The notes below the pieces were generated by a model. It was not told where the DNA came from, searched no databases, and was given only the letters and a program-made list of their open reading frames with translations. This document shows positions 38,945-48,812 of a stretch of 64,000 nucleotides of DNA, piece by piece. Position 1 is the first letter of the stretch; the number at the start of each line of letters is the position of its first letter. Origin of the DNA: Pseudomonadota bacterium (lineage in GTDB: Bacteria > Chloroflexota > UBA6077 > JAJPGT01); the NCBI GenBank assembly GCA_021325655.1, contig JAJPGT010000047.1, positions 62,001-126,000 of the forward strand, in the 5' to 3' direction. The translations under genes and the position numbers were made by a program.

Positions 38945-41157
38945 TATCTGGCATCCAACGCCACGGCGAGCGGACCGAGATCCGGGCGCGCCGCGACCTG
39001 CCGGCCGTCCAGGAAGAGCCGCAGGCCGTCGGGCGCGCTCCAGCGCAATGAAACCCGCCGGCTGCGCAGCGGCGCATCGTCCAGCTCGAACGCCTCCAGC
39101 CCCAGCGGCAGTGGGCGCACGACGACGTGGGCCGGATCGTCTGAGCGCAGCCCGCAGGCGTACTGCACGATCAGATCGACCAGCCAGGAGTGGAGATAAT
39201 CGTCGATCCCGCGGAACGCCGAGGGTGTGCCAGTGAACGGGTGATAGTGCTCGAAGCAGTTCGGCCGGGCCGGGTCGGCATCCCAGAACAGCGTCCGGAC
39301 GAAGCGCTGGAGCAGCTCCGCTGCTCGGGGCAGGAGGGCAGAGTCGAGCCGCTCCGCGGCATACACGAGCGCTTCCACAACGTGGCTGTTGACCATCGGC
39401 CAGACCCGCCCGTTCCAGGGGCAGTTGCGCCGCACCTCACGCCAGACCCCGTCCGGCGAGAACAGCGGATCGTCCAGGCTCACTGTCGGCACCGGGACGG
39501 GGGTCCAGAAGCTGGCCGGGTCGAGCAGGTGCTCCCACAGCGCCCGGAGGTGCTGGGCGGAGACAAGGTCCGTGGCGCACGGATACAGCCCCGTGGCGGC
39601 GCGCACCGGCGAGCGGGCGAGCGCACCGGGCAGCACATCGACGAAAAAGCCGCGAGCCTCGTCCCAGCAGCGCTCCAGCAATGCCGCGCCGGTGCGTCGA
39701 GCGCGCGCGTTCCAGACGGCGCGCCGCTCCGGCCGCGGGGCAGCGTCGGCGAGCCAGCGAGAGAGCTGGTAGGCATAGACGGTGACGTCCACGCCCTTGA
39801 GGCGAAACGCCTGGCCCCAGCCGGCGTCGCCGGCGTCGGGCTGGGCGAAGGCGTAGCGCGGGGAATACTCCTGGCCGGTCTCGAACTGGTTCCAGACGTC
39901 GATCAGGCCAGTGTCGTCGGGGTCGCGGGTGCGATGCAGCCACTCGGCGTACCGCTCGAAGGCGGGATACACCTCGGCGACGAATGCGGGATCGGGGTGG
40001 ATCTGGCCCAGTGCCCGCAGCGCCGCGCCCCAGTTGGCATGGTAGAAGCTCTCCGGCCGCACCCCGGTGGCGAAGACATGGCCCGGCAGCGAACCGTCGT
40101 CCCGCTGGTGATCCAGGAACGTCCGCACCAGGCCCTGAGCCAGCTCGGGCCTGTCCAGCCAGCGCAGCTCGCGCAGCAGCGCCGGGGCGGAGTAGCTGAT
40201 CGGGGCACGGAAGTAGTCGATCCCCTCGCAGACGAACGGGTGGCGGTAGGCGCCTTCCGGCGCCTCGATGGTGTTCAGGAACACGGTGTACCAGCGGTAC
40301 CAGTAGGCGCGCTCCAGGTATGGGTCCGAGCAGCGAAAGGTGGGGACGCGTTGCAGGAAGCGCTCCCAGGCGGCACGGGTCGGATCGCCCTCGTCGCCCG
40401 GGGGCGCCGTGCGCGCTGCCCCTAATCGGGCGAGCGCCGCCGCTGGGCTGAGCCCAACGCCGGCCGCGGCGACCACCTCGGCCGCGGCGTGTCCGGCGAG
40501 CTCCAGGTCCACCCGCTGGGCTGCGAACATCATCGCGGCGGGCGCCGCCTCCCGGGCCCGCCAGCCGTCCGCATCCAGCCCGAGGCCGGCGAATGGGGTG
40601 AGGTCCCAGCGCGGCAGGGATGGGACCGGCTCAGAAGCGCGGATTGCGGCGGCCTGGGGAGGTGGTGCCATGCCGAACGCGAGCCAGACCTCCAGCGGCG
40701 GGACCCGCGGGTGCTCCAGGCGCCGGGGCGCGAGATGATCGGTCCCGTGGGCGGTGATCGGGCCGGGCTGGGCGGTCCAGAGGACGACTGACAGGCGCTG
40801 GGGATGTGCCGCCAGGTTGCGAAGCCGCAGCCGGGAGACGAGCGCGCCCTGGGGCGTCACCGCCCGGCGCTCCAGCAGCTCGACGTCGCTGCCGGTGTAG
40901 TGCTGGAGCAGCCGGTCCGGCCGCCAGTCGCGCCCAGCAGCCAAGAGGGGGATCTCGCGGCCATCGCCCGCCAGCAGCGCGAGCGCGAACACCGGGGCGA
41001 GGGCGAAGCCGTAGTAGTGAGCCCGATCCCAGCAGCCCGGTCGGCCCAGGAACTGGGGGAACGGCGGTGCCCACAGGAGCGGGCCGCCACCGCCCAGGTA
41101 CCACTTGTCGGGCCGGGCCAGCGACTCCAGAACCTCCGCCGCCGCTGGTCTCACCAT
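38944..41157 (-). CDS. MGH1-like/(alpha/alpha)6 glycoside hydrolase
   Basis: EGIDYFRAPISYSAPALLRELRW...HANWGAALRALGQIHPD...LIDVWNQFETGQEYSPRYAF...RLKGVDVTVYAYQLSRWLAD. ATG at 41157; upstream part of the 1092-aa ORF is non-coding by overlap with the next gene. Confidence 0.75.
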   Translation of the reverse strand: MVRPAAAEVLESLARPDKWYLGGGGPLLWAPPFPQFLGRPGCWDRAHYYGFALAPVFALALLAGDGREIPLLAAGRDWRPDRLLQHYTGSDVELLERRAVTPQGALVSRLRLRNLAAHPQRLSVVLWTAQPGPITAHGTDHLAPRRLEHPRVPPLEVWLAFGMAPPPQAAAIRASEPVPSLPRWDLTPFAGLGLDADGWRAREAAPAAMMFAAQRVDLELAGHAAAEVVAAAGVGLSPAAALARLGAARTAPPGDEGDPTRAAWERFLQRVPTFRCSDPYLERAYWYRWYTVFLNTIEAPEGAYRHPFVCEGIDYFRAPISYSAPALLRELRWLDRPELAQGLVRTFLDHQRDDGSLPGHVFATGVRPESFYHANWGAALRALGQIHPDPAFVAEVYPAFERYAEWLHRTRDPDDTGLIDVWNQFETGQEYSPRYAFAQPDAGDAGWGQAFRLKGVDVTVYAYQLSRWLADAAPRPERRAVWNARARRTGAALLERCWDEARGFFVDVLPGALARSPVRAATGLYPCATDLVSAQHLRALWEHLLDPASFWTPVPVPTVSLDDPLFSPDGVWREVRRNCPWNGRVWPMVNSHVVEALVYAAERLDSALLPRAAELLQRFVRTLFWDADPARPNCFEHYHPFTGTPSAFRGIDDYLHSWLVDLIVQYACGLRSDDPAHVVVRPLPLGLEAFELDDAPLRSRRVSLRWSAPDGLRLFLDGRQVAARPDLGPLAVALDAR

Positions 41158-43322
41158 AGCCGGACGCTCCTGGCGGTGAGATTCGGCAATGAGATTCGCC
41201 GCTGCTGCCCGGTCTCGCGGACGCGCACCAGGGCATCCAGGCGCCGCTCGCGTACCTCGTACCACAGGTCCAGATGCCGACCCTGCCAGGGCAGCCGCTC
41301 GATCCCGTAGCAGCGCCCCGGCCGCAGCAGCTCCGCCGGGAGCCCGGGGGCAAGGGTGATCCAGCCCTCCTCGCGTGAGCGGGGGGCCTCCCGCGCGCCG
41401 ACGACGTGGCGCAGCAGCAGAAGCGCGGTGGCTCCACCCCAGCCGTAGGCCTCGCCAGCGTTCCAGCGGGACAGATCCAGCGGCCACCACTCGCGGGCTG
41501 CGCCAGGCACGGGGCCGTGGTCCAGTTCGGTCGGCCGCCGGTCGTTCTCCGGGTAGACGCGCGCCAGGATCGAGCCGGCCAGGCGGCTGGCGAGGTCCTG
41601 GCGGCCCAGCGCGCTCGCCGCCTCGGCCACTATCCAGCTCCAGGAGGGCCACTCGCACCAGGGCAGGCCCAGGTACCGCTCCACCTCGCGGGCGAGGGCG
41701 CGCCGCTGCGCCGGGGTGGGGGCGCCGGAGAGCGCCGCGGTGAGCGCCAGGACGGAGCATGTGCACGGGTCGCCGCCCCAGTACGGCGGGTCGCCGCATG
41801 GCGCCAGCGGCCGCCCCTGGGCGTCGCGGTCGCGGAACCGCTGCTCGCTGGGCTCCCAGAGGGCGCGCGTCAGGCGGCGGTAGCGCCGGGCCACCACGCG
41901 CCAGCGCCGCGCCTCCGCTACGCGGCCCAGGTCCTCCGCCCAGCGCTGGAGCAGCGCCGCGGCCTGTGCCGCCGCTGCCTGGAGCTCGACCGGGCGCACC
42001 AGCCCGTCCACCACGGCCGCGCCGCGGCGTTCCGGACCGAGCCGCGGGGTATCGTCCTCGCCCGCCTCCCAGGTGCAGTGGTAGCTCAGCCAGCCGCTGG
42101 CGTCGGCGCGGTGCGCCAGCCACCAGTCCAGCAGCGCCGCCAGGAAGGGGTAGAGCGCCGCGCGCCAGTCGCGCTCGGGCGCCAGGTGGTCGAGCAGCGC
42201 CAGGTTGTGAAACGGTAGGCACCAGGCGAGCGAGGTGCCACAGGCCTGGCCGTCCTCCGCGACCATGTTCGGCTCACCATGCTGGAACAGGCAGGGCACG
42301 TTGGGTGCGGGCGCGTCGCGAAACAGGGAGAGCAGCGCCCGGCGGGCGAGGCCCGGGGCCCCGAGCGCCAGGCGGAGCATGTCGAGCGTCGCTTCGGCCA
42401 GCACCGAGCGGGGCCAGTTGGCTGACCAGGCCGGCCAGACGTCGCGATAGATGCCGCCGGCGGGGCGCAGGCAGAGCCGCGCCGTCTCCAGGTCGTACAC
42501 CCAGCCGCGCCGCCAGCTCGCTGGCCAGTCTCCGACGAGCCGGGCTGCTCCGGCCCAGAAGCGGTCGTCCTCCGCCCGGGCTTGCTCCAGCGCCAGGGGC
42601 CAGGCTGCCAGCGCCCGCCGTCCGGTGGCAGCCGGATCTGCCCCCCGTCCGAGCGCGACGACGAGACAGCACTGCTCGCCCGGCCTCAGCGCCATGGCAC
42701 GCTCGACGGAGACGTGCCCGTCCTCCAGGAGCCGGAGCGTCGCCTCGGGCGCGTCGGTCGCCACCGCGTGGCTGGGCCAGGGCGGCAGCTCGAGCCGCGC
42801 GCACCAGGGCTCGGCCAGGCTCGTCCGGGCCGCCTCGGCTGGCCAGGCGCGCGCCTGCACCGAGAGCCGCACCTCGTGTGTCTCGGCTCCACCATTCACC
42901 GCCTGGTAGACACAGACCAGCGCATCAGCGTGGGCGAGGAAAAACGACGCCGAGACCGCGAGGCCGTCGCCGGCGGCCTCGAAGGTGAACAGGCGCGCGC
43001 CGTGGTGGGAGGCGTGCAGCCCCAGCTCGGCCCAGTCCGCGCGCGGGACGAACCAGCGGCCGTCGATCTCCAGTCCGAGCTCCAGCGCGACGCCGGCCTG
43101 ATTCCGCTGCTGGAACGGATACCACCAGCCGAAACCGGGCTGCTGGTCCGTGGAGCGGAGCGCCCCGCCAATGCCCTCGCGCCAGCTCCGGGCGTATGCG
43201 CCCGGATTCGCCAGGTACCCGAACGGGGTGTAGCGGTCAGTGGGAAACACCAGGCGCTCCTTGGCCCAGAGGATACCGGCGCGCGCCCACTGCCTTCTGC
43301 TGCGGCAGCTAGCCCGCCACAA
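41151..43322 (-). CDS. (alpha/alpha)6-type glycosidase-like protein, second of a tandem pair
   Basis: FPTDRYTPFGYLANPGAYARSWREGIGGALRSTDQQPGFGWWYPFQQRN...FYWGGD...GLPWCEWPSWSWIVAEAASALGRQDLASRLAGSILARVYPENDRRPTELDHGPVPGAAREWWPLDLSRWNAGEAYGWGGATALL. N-terminal start uncertain. Confidence 0.65.
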   Translation of the reverse strand: MWRASCRSRRQWARAGILWAKERLVFPTDRYTPFGYLANPGAYARSWREGIGGALRSTDQQPGFGWWYPFQQRNQAGVALELGLEIDGRWFVPRADWAELGLHASHHGARLFTFEAAGDGLAVSASFFLAHADALVCVYQAVNGGAETHEVRLSVQARAWPAEAARTSLAEPWCARLELPPWPSHAVATDAPEATLRLLEDGHVSVERAMALRPGEQCCLVVALGRGADPAATGRRALAAWPLALEQARAEDDRFWAGAARLVGDWPASWRRGWVYDLETARLCLRPAGGIYRDVWPAWSANWPRSVLAEATLDMLRLALGAPGLARRALLSLFRDAPAPNVPCLFQHGEPNMVAEDGQACGTSLAWCLPFHNLALLDHLAPERDWRAALYPFLAALLDWWLAHRADASGWLSYHCTWEAGEDDTPRLGPERRGAAVVDGLVRPVELQAAAAQAAALLQRWAEDLGRVAEARRWRVVARRYRRLTRALWEPSEQRFRDRDAQGRPLAPCGDPPYWGGDPCTCSVLALTAALSGAPTPAQRRALAREVERYLGLPWCEWPSWSWIVAEAASALGRQDLASRLAGSILARVYPENDRRPTELDHGPVPGAAREWWPLDLSRWNAGEAYGWGGATALLLLRHVVGAREAPRSREEGWITLAPGLPAELLRPGRCYGIERLPWQGRHLDLWYEVRERRLDALVRVRETGQQRRISLPNLTARSVRLW

Positions 43323-44175
43323 GCAGGAACAGGCCGCAGGCGATCAACGCCGAGCCGGCAACACGTTGCGGCCCGAACGGCTCACGCAGCACCAGCGTCC
43401 CGAGCAGCGCCGCGAACACGATGGAGACCTCGCGGGCCGGCACCACGTAGCTCACCGGGGTAAAGGTGAGTGCCGCCAGCACCAGGCCGTAGGTGAGGGG
43501 CGTCATCAGGCCGACCGCTGCCACCCGCCACGGCTGGCGGCGCCACTCCTTGGCAGCGGCGGTGCGCCGTGGAAGCAGCAGCGCCGACAGCGCCAGCGCG
43601 CTGCCGAGGTGCAGGACGTACACGTACAGCAGCGGCGACATCAGCGCGACGCCGCGCTTGTCGAGCGTGGAATACGAGGCGACCAGCAGTCCGGTCAGCG
43701 CCGCGTAGCGTGTTCCCGGATGGCGGGTGGCACGTAGCAGCGCCCGCGCCCCGGACCAGCCGAAGGTCGGGAGATGGACGACCAGTACCCCGACGACGAT
43801 GAGCAGGATGCCGAGCGCCGCCAGCGCGGACAGGCGTTCGCCGAGGAGCGCTACCCCGAGCACTGGGACTACCAGCGGGCCGATCCCCCGCGCCACCGGA
43901 TAGACGAGCGAGAGATCGCCATAGCGGTAGGCCTGCGCCAGTGACCAGAAGTAGAACGCCTCGAGCAGGGTGCTGGCGCTGACGATCGCCCAGCCGAGCG
44001 TGGGCGACGGGTGGGTGAGGAGCAGCCAGAGCCCGATGGGGAGGTACAGCGCTGCGGCGACCAGCGTGGCCCCCCACAGGAACGCCAGCTTGTCCGACGC
44101 CTGCTTGGCCAGCAGGTTCCAGGTGGCGTGCGCCAGTGCCGCGAGTAGCACCAGGCCAAGCGCGAGCGCGGTCAT
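43309..44175 (-). CDS. EamA/DMT-family transporter
   Basis: LAALAHATWNLLAKQASDKLAFLWGATLVAAALYLP; LVYPVARGIGPLVVPVLGVALLGERLSALAALGILLIVVGVLVV. Confidence 0.88.
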   Translation of the reverse strand: MTALALGLVLLAALAHATWNLLAKQASDKLAFLWGATLVAAALYLPIGLWLLLTHPSPTLGWAIVSASTLLEAFYFWSLAQAYRYGDLSLVYPVARGIGPLVVPVLGVALLGERLSALAALGILLIVVGVLVVHLPTFGWSGARALLRATRHPGTRYAALTGLLVASYSTLDKRGVALMSPLLYVYVLHLGSALALSALLLPRRTAAAKEWRRQPWRVAAVGLMTPLTYGLVLAALTFTPVSYVVPAREVSIVFAALLGTLVLREPFGPQRVAGSALIACGLFLLVAG

Positions 44176-44453
44176 CCAGCACGTCCTCCGCTGCTATCTC
44201 CTGGCTGGGCACAGCGGGGCAAGCGACTCGCAAGGGCCCGTTCTCGTCGCCGCTGCCTCGCCTCTTCAGGACTGGTTGGGCGGCGTCTCCAGCGCATCAC
44301 ACCCCCTGCTGGCCCGCCTATCTTGCCACCGGGGCCATGCCCGCTGCCGTTGCGCATGTGGAGCGGATCTGCGTCGGGGTTGAGCGGGCCTGTTGGCGGC
44401 CTGCGCGAGCCCTAACAAACGGTTAACAGAGGTGGCATGCTGGATGCGTTCAA

Positions 44454-44858
44454 GTGCAGGCGGATAGCAGTCCCACCCCACCATCTGTTGAGGAGCTGTT
44501 ACAAACCATGGTCGAACACGGGCGCGTGCACGATCCAGCCGCGGTTGCGAAAGCGCGGAAGCGCCTGCTGCCGGCCGCGGCTGAGTCGTTGCTGCGGCCG
44601 CTCAGCGCGGCCCTGTGTGATCCTGTCCGTCTCAAGATTGTCCTTGCGCTCTCTGGCTCCGAACTGACTGTTAAGGACCTGGCGCGGGTGATTGGTCGGA
44701 GCCAGTCGGTCACCTCGCAGCATCTGCGGGTGCTGCGCGACATCGGCGCGGTCACGCCGCACCGCATCGGCCGGCGCGTCGTCTACAGCCTCGCGCCCGA
44801 TGGGCTCGGCCCGCCGCTGCGACGCGTGCTGACCACACTCGCCCGGGTGGCCAACTAG
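44454..44858 (+). CDS. ArsR-family winged-helix transcriptional regulator
   Basis: LSAALCDPVRLKIVLALSGSELTVKDLARVIGRSQSVTSQHLRVLRDIGAVTPHRIGRRVVYSLAP. Confidence 0.85.
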   Translation: MQADSSPTPPSVEELLQTMVEHGRVHDPAAVAKARKRLLPAAAESLLRPLSAALCDPVRLKIVLALSGSELTVKDLARVIGRSQSVTSQHLRVLRDIGAVTPHRIGRRVVYSLAPDGLGPPLRRVLTTLARVAN

Positions 44859-44863
44859 AGTAG

Positions 44864-45133
44864 ATGAGGCAAGGCGCTCAGCGCTGGCGGATGCCAGGTG
44901 GTGGCGCCCGACAGCCCTTCTCGCCTATGGTACGGGGGCAAGCCTCGGAGCCAGCCGTTCCGAGCGCGGCACAGGCAGCCGTGGATCAGGGTCAGAGTCC
45001 GATCGCCTTTATCCGGAACCTCCGGCCGGTCCTGTCCGAGCCACGGCTGCTCGGCCGGGCGGCCTGGAACCTGAGCCGGCGCCTGGTGCTGCGGCAGACG
45101 TGCTGTGGCCACCCTGGGGAGCCGGGCTGCTGA
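44864..45133 (+). CDS. Small protein with C-terminal Cys cluster (CCGHPGEPGC)
   Basis: Immediately downstream of the ArsR gene; SPIAFIRNLRPVLSEPRLLGRAAWNLSRRLVLRQTCCGHPGEPGC*. Confidence 0.5.
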   Translation: MRQGAQRWRMPGGGARQPFSPMVRGQASEPAVPSAAQAAVDQGQSPIAFIRNLRPVLSEPRLLGRAAWNLSRRLVLRQTCCGHPGEPGC

Positions 45134-45337
45134 CAGCCCGCGCCCCGGTCCGGTGCGGACCGTCGCCCCCGCTCACCAGGGTGAGGTCCAGCATCCTGCG
45201 AATCGTGTTCACCTCAGGCGGAGGGCCCTGCCAGGCTTCGCCCTCCACGGGAGCGCGTTATCAGCTCACTCGAGCTCACGTCCCGCGTTCGAGAGCGGGT
45301 CCACGTCCGGCGCGGCCGGCGGGCTGTCCCGCTCGGG

Positions 45338-46141
45338 GTGCTGCTCCGGCATGCCTGCATCGGGCTGTTCGTGCTGATCATTCTGCTGCCGATCATCTGG
45401 GCCGGGCTGATGTCGGTTACCGCCAGCAGCGCCATCCTGCGCTCCAGCCTCTGGCCGGCTGAGCTCGATCTCAGCTTCAGTAGCTACGGCGCGGTGCTGC
45501 GCCGCGGCTCGGCGCTCTCGACCAATCTGCTCAACAGCGTCTGGGTGACGCTCGGGACGGTGCTTATCACCACCGTCTGCTCTGTGCTCGCGGGCTACGC
45601 GCTCACGCACCTGCGCACCCGCGGGGCGGCCCTGGTGGTGATGCTGCTGGTCGCGTCGCTGTTCATTCCGACCAGGGTGGTGTCTGTGATCGCCGTCTGG
45701 CAGATTCAGCGGGCGCTCGGGCTGCTGAACCAGACCTGGGCGCTGCTGCTGCCCTATTCCACCCTTAGTCTGGCTGTCGGGGTGCTGGTGATGCGCTCCG
45801 TCTTTCAGACCATCCCGCGGGAGATCGTGGACGCTGCCCGGGTGGACGGTGCCGGGCCGGGTCGGACGCTCGTCACGATCCTGCTCCCGCTAGTGAGCAA
45901 TGGGATTATCCTGGTCGCCGTGGCGAGCTTCATCGCTGCCTGGGGCGAGTACGCGTTCGCCGCGATTCTGCTCGACGACCAGTCGCGGCGAACCCTGCCG
46001 GTGGTGCTCGGCACGCTGGGCGGGATGATCCGTCCTGGCAGCGCCGCGCTCTGGATTGTCTCGATCCTGCCGGGGGTGCTGTTCGCGCTGACCGCACAGC
46101 GCTGGGTGTCCAGGGCGCTGGTGGAAGGGATCCACCGCTAA
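45338..46141 (+). CDS. Carbohydrate ABC transporter permease (MalG-like); true start may lie upstream
   Basis: IPTRVVSVIAVWQIQRALGLLNQTWALLLPYSTLSLAVGVLVMRSVFQTIPREIVDAARVDGAGPGRTLVTILLPLVSNGIILVAVASFIAAWGEYAFA (EAA-type loop). Confidence 0.9.
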   Translation: MLLRHACIGLFVLIILLPIIWAGLMSVTASSAILRSSLWPAELDLSFSSYGAVLRRGSALSTNLLNSVWVTLGTVLITTVCSVLAGYALTHLRTRGAALVVMLLVASLFIPTRVVSVIAVWQIQRALGLLNQTWALLLPYSTLSLAVGVLVMRSVFQTIPREIVDAARVDGAGPGRTLVTILLPLVSNGIILVAVASFIAAWGEYAFAAILLDDQSRRTLPVVLGTLGGMIRPGSAALWIVSILPGVLFALTAQRWVSRALVEGIHR

Positions 46142-46208
46142 GCTACGGCCCGACGGTCGGTGTCCCACTGCCGCCCGGGCGGCCTGGTACGATTGCCAGC
46201 AGCCGCTT

Positions 46209-46859
46209 ATGTCTGCCGATCCGCAGCTCGCCCGCCTGCGCCGGGCGCTCGCTCCGCCCAGCGATCCTCCAACGCCACTCGCCGGACCCCGGCCAGAGGC
46301 GCCGCCCCGGCCGGCGGCGGTGCTCGTGCTGCTCTACCCGGTCGACGGGCAGCCCCGGTTCGTGCTGGAGCGGCGGCCAGTAGACCTGCCCGACCACGCC
46401 GGCCAGATCTCCCTGCCGGGCGGAGGCGTCCGCGCCGACGACGGCTCCTTCCTGGGCGCTGCCCAGCGGGAGACATATGAAGAGCTTGGGGTCGCGCCCG
46501 ACGAGTACGTCGTCTGGGGCCGGCTGGAGCCGGTGGCGATCCAGGTGAGTAATTTCGTCGTTGTGCCATTCGTCGCTTACGCGCCGCGGCGCCCGGCGTT
46601 CCAGCCCGACCCGCGCGAGGTGGCCGAAGTGCTGGAGATCCCGCTCGCGGCGCTGGTCGATCCGCGGGCGCGCGCTGAGGAGATCTGGCAGGTGCGTGGC
46701 AGCGCGCGCCGGGTGGCGTTCTATCGCCATGGCGAGCACAAGATCTGGGGCGCCACCGCCCGGGTGCTGGTGCAGATCAGCCGGGTGCTGCGCGACCTGC
46801 CGGATCCGGAGGGCGCGCTCGACCCGGGTGAGGTTCTGCCCTGGCCCCAGGATAGCTGA
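46209..46859 (+). CDS. NUDIX hydrolase (CoA pyrophosphatase-like)
   Basis: LPDHAGQISLPGGGVRADDGSFLGAAQRETYEELGVAPDEY. Confidence 0.9.
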   Translation: MSADPQLARLRRALAPPSDPPTPLAGPRPEAPPRPAAVLVLLYPVDGQPRFVLERRPVDLPDHAGQISLPGGGVRADDGSFLGAAQRETYEELGVAPDEYVVWGRLEPVAIQVSNFVVVPFVAYAPRRPAFQPDPREVAEVLEIPLAALVDPRARAEEIWQVRGSARRVAFYRHGEHKIWGATARVLVQISRVLRDLPDPEGALDPGEVLPWPQDS

Positions 46860-46875
46860 GCCGGTCGGCCGCGCC

Positions 46876-47367
46876 TCAGCCGCGCGTCGCTACCGGGTGC
46901 CAGATCGCCGGCTCGAAGAAGCTGCGGTCAATCCCTCCGCCGTTCCACGAGGTCATCTTCACCGGGTGGATGGCGAAGATCACGCGCGGGAGCTGGCTGG
47001 TTGCTCGCAGGTACTTCATCCCTTCCGGTCCAACGTAGCGGCGCACCATGCGCTCGCCGATCGGAATCCAGTCCTCCTCGATCTCCTCGGCCCGCCCCTG
47101 GACCAGCACCCGCCGATAGGGCGGAGTGGGGCTGGCGATTGCCAGCATCGTCCGTGGGTCGCGCCGCAGGTTCTGGCAGACCTGAGCGGTCGGCTTGGTC
47201 ACAATGAGGAACAGGCCGTCCCGGTGCTCGAACCACAACGGGTTGACGTAGGGCGCGCCGTCCTCCTGGAGTGTCGAGACGAACGCGAAGTGCGGCTCCT
47301 GCAGGAACTGGCGCATCTCGTCCTCGGTCATCGCTCGGCCGCGCCCGAGCGGGATCTCGCTGCTCAT
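46876..47367 (-). CDS. Pyridoxamine 5'-phosphate oxidase-like flavin/F420-dependent protein
   Basis: AFVSTLQEDGAPYVNPLWFEHRDGLFLIVTKPTAQVCQNLRRDPRTMLAIASPTPPYRRVLVQGRAEEIEED. Confidence 0.82.
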   Translation of the reverse strand: MSSEIPLGRGRAMTEDEMRQFLQEPHFAFVSTLQEDGAPYVNPLWFEHRDGLFLIVTKPTAQVCQNLRRDPRTMLAIASPTPPYRRVLVQGRAEEIEEDWIPIGERMVRRYVGPEGMKYLRATSQLPRVIFAIHPVKMTSWNGGGIDRSFFEPAIWHPVATRG

Positions 47368-47475
47368 GCTGGTCTCCTCTCGCTGTGCGATGCTCGGCTC
47401 GATTGTACGGCGCGGCCCGGCGCGGCCTGGGCGGCCCGTATACTGAGACGATCCCCCATACCGGGAGTGCGAGCG

Positions 47476-48744
47476 ATGGATCTCGACCCGAACCGTCTGC
47501 TGATCGACGCCGACGAGCTGCAGCGGCACATCGACGAGCTAGGCGCCATTGGCCAGGATCCGCGCACCGGTGGGCTCTGGCGTGGCGTCTACACTCCGGT
47601 CTGGCGCCAGGCGGTGGACCAGGTGCGCCGCTGGCTGGAGGAGGCGGGCCTGAGCACCCGGCTCGACGCGGTTGGCAACCTCTGGGGGCGCCTGGAGGGC
47701 AGCGAGCCAGGCCCGGCGGTCCTGACCGGCTCGCACGTGGATACCGTGCCGCAGGGCGGGAAGTACGACGGGGCGCTGGGGATCCACGCCAGCCTGGCGG
47801 CGGTAAAAGCGCTCCAACAGGCGTTTGGCCAGCCGCGGCGCAGCCTCGAGATCCTGGTAATCTGCGACGAGGAGGGCGGGCGCTTTCGGAGCGACTTCTG
47901 GGGCGCCCGGGCGGTCATTGGGGCGATCCGCCCGGGCGAGGCGGAGGAGCGGCGTGATCTGGAAGGGGTGACGATCGCCGAGGCGATGCGCCAGGCTGGC
48001 TTCGATCCGGCCCGCATCCCCGAGGCACGGCGCGACGACGTCGCCGCCTGGCTGGAGCTACACATTGAGCAGGGCGGCACGCTCGAAGCAGAAGGGCTGG
48101 ACATCGGCGTGGTCCACACCATCACCGGGCACCGCCAGCAGCGGGTGCGGGTGTACGGCCGCCAGGACCACGCCGGTACCACTCCGATGGACATCCGGCG
48201 CGACGCCATGGCCGGCGCGGCCGAGATGATCCAGCACGCGCTGGGCGTCGCCGAGCGGATGGGCCGGCCGACCGTGGCCACGGTCGGCCGGGTCGACGCT
48301 GAGCCGGGCGCCACGAACGTCGTGCCCGGCCTGGTCTCTTTCACGCTGGACCTGCGCGACGCGGACGCGGCGCGGCTGGCAGTGCTGTGTGGCGAGATCG
48401 ACCGCTTCAACACCGAGTGCGCGGCCCGGCGCGGGCTGCGGGTGGAACGCGAGCTGTTCATGGACCGGATGCCCGTCCCACTCACCCCTGCGTTGCAGGA
48501 CCTGCTCGCACAGCAGGCGACCCGGGCAGGACTGCGGTGGAAGTCCATGCCGAGCATGGCCGGCCACGACAGCGAGATCATGGTCGAGCGCTGGCCGAGC
48601 GGGATGCTGTTCGTTCCGAGCCACGACGGCCGTAGCCACACCCCGGCCGAGTTCACCCCGATCGAGCAGGTTGTGCCCGGGGTGCGGGTGCTCGCGGCGG
48701 CGCTCTATCAGCTTGCCTACAGCCCGGCCGGCTCGCCTGGATGA
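47476..48744 (+). CDS. M20-family Zn-dependent amidohydrolase (allantoate/N-carbamoyl-amino-acid hydrolase type)
   Basis: VLTGSHVDTVPQGGKYDGALGIHASLAAVKAL; ICDEEGGRFRSDFWGARAVIG; LELHIEQGGTLEAEGLDIGVVHTITGHRQQRVRVYGRQDHAGTTPMDIRRDA. Confidence 0.9.
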   Translation: MDLDPNRLLIDADELQRHIDELGAIGQDPRTGGLWRGVYTPVWRQAVDQVRRWLEEAGLSTRLDAVGNLWGRLEGSEPGPAVLTGSHVDTVPQGGKYDGALGIHASLAAVKALQQAFGQPRRSLEILVICDEEGGRFRSDFWGARAVIGAIRPGEAEERRDLEGVTIAEAMRQAGFDPARIPEARRDDVAAWLELHIEQGGTLEAEGLDIGVVHTITGHRQQRVRVYGRQDHAGTTPMDIRRDAMAGAAEMIQHALGVAERMGRPTVATVGRVDAEPGATNVVPGLVSFTLDLRDADAARLAVLCGEIDRFNTECAARRGLRVERELFMDRMPVPLTPALQDLLAQQATRAGLRWKSMPSMAGHDSEIMVERWPSGMLFVPSHDGRSHTPAEFTPIEQVVPGVRVLAAALYQLAYSPAGSPG

Positions 48745-48778
48745 TGTGCCCGAGGCGGCGTCCCTCCAGCCGCCCCGG

Positions 48779-48812
48779 GACCGCCGCGCGGCCGTCAGCC
48801 CGCGCGGCGGTC
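48779..48812. terminator. Hairpin between convergent genes
   Basis: GACCGCCGCGCGG (48779-48791) / CCGCGCGGCGGTC (48800-48812). Confidence 0.5.

Noticed and set aside
41158-42222. N-terminal part of the 1092-aa minus ORF 38944..42222
   Set aside because: Low-complexity Arg/Ala/Gly/Pro shadow frame overlapping the glycosidase gene 41151..43322; the real gene starts at ATG 41157.
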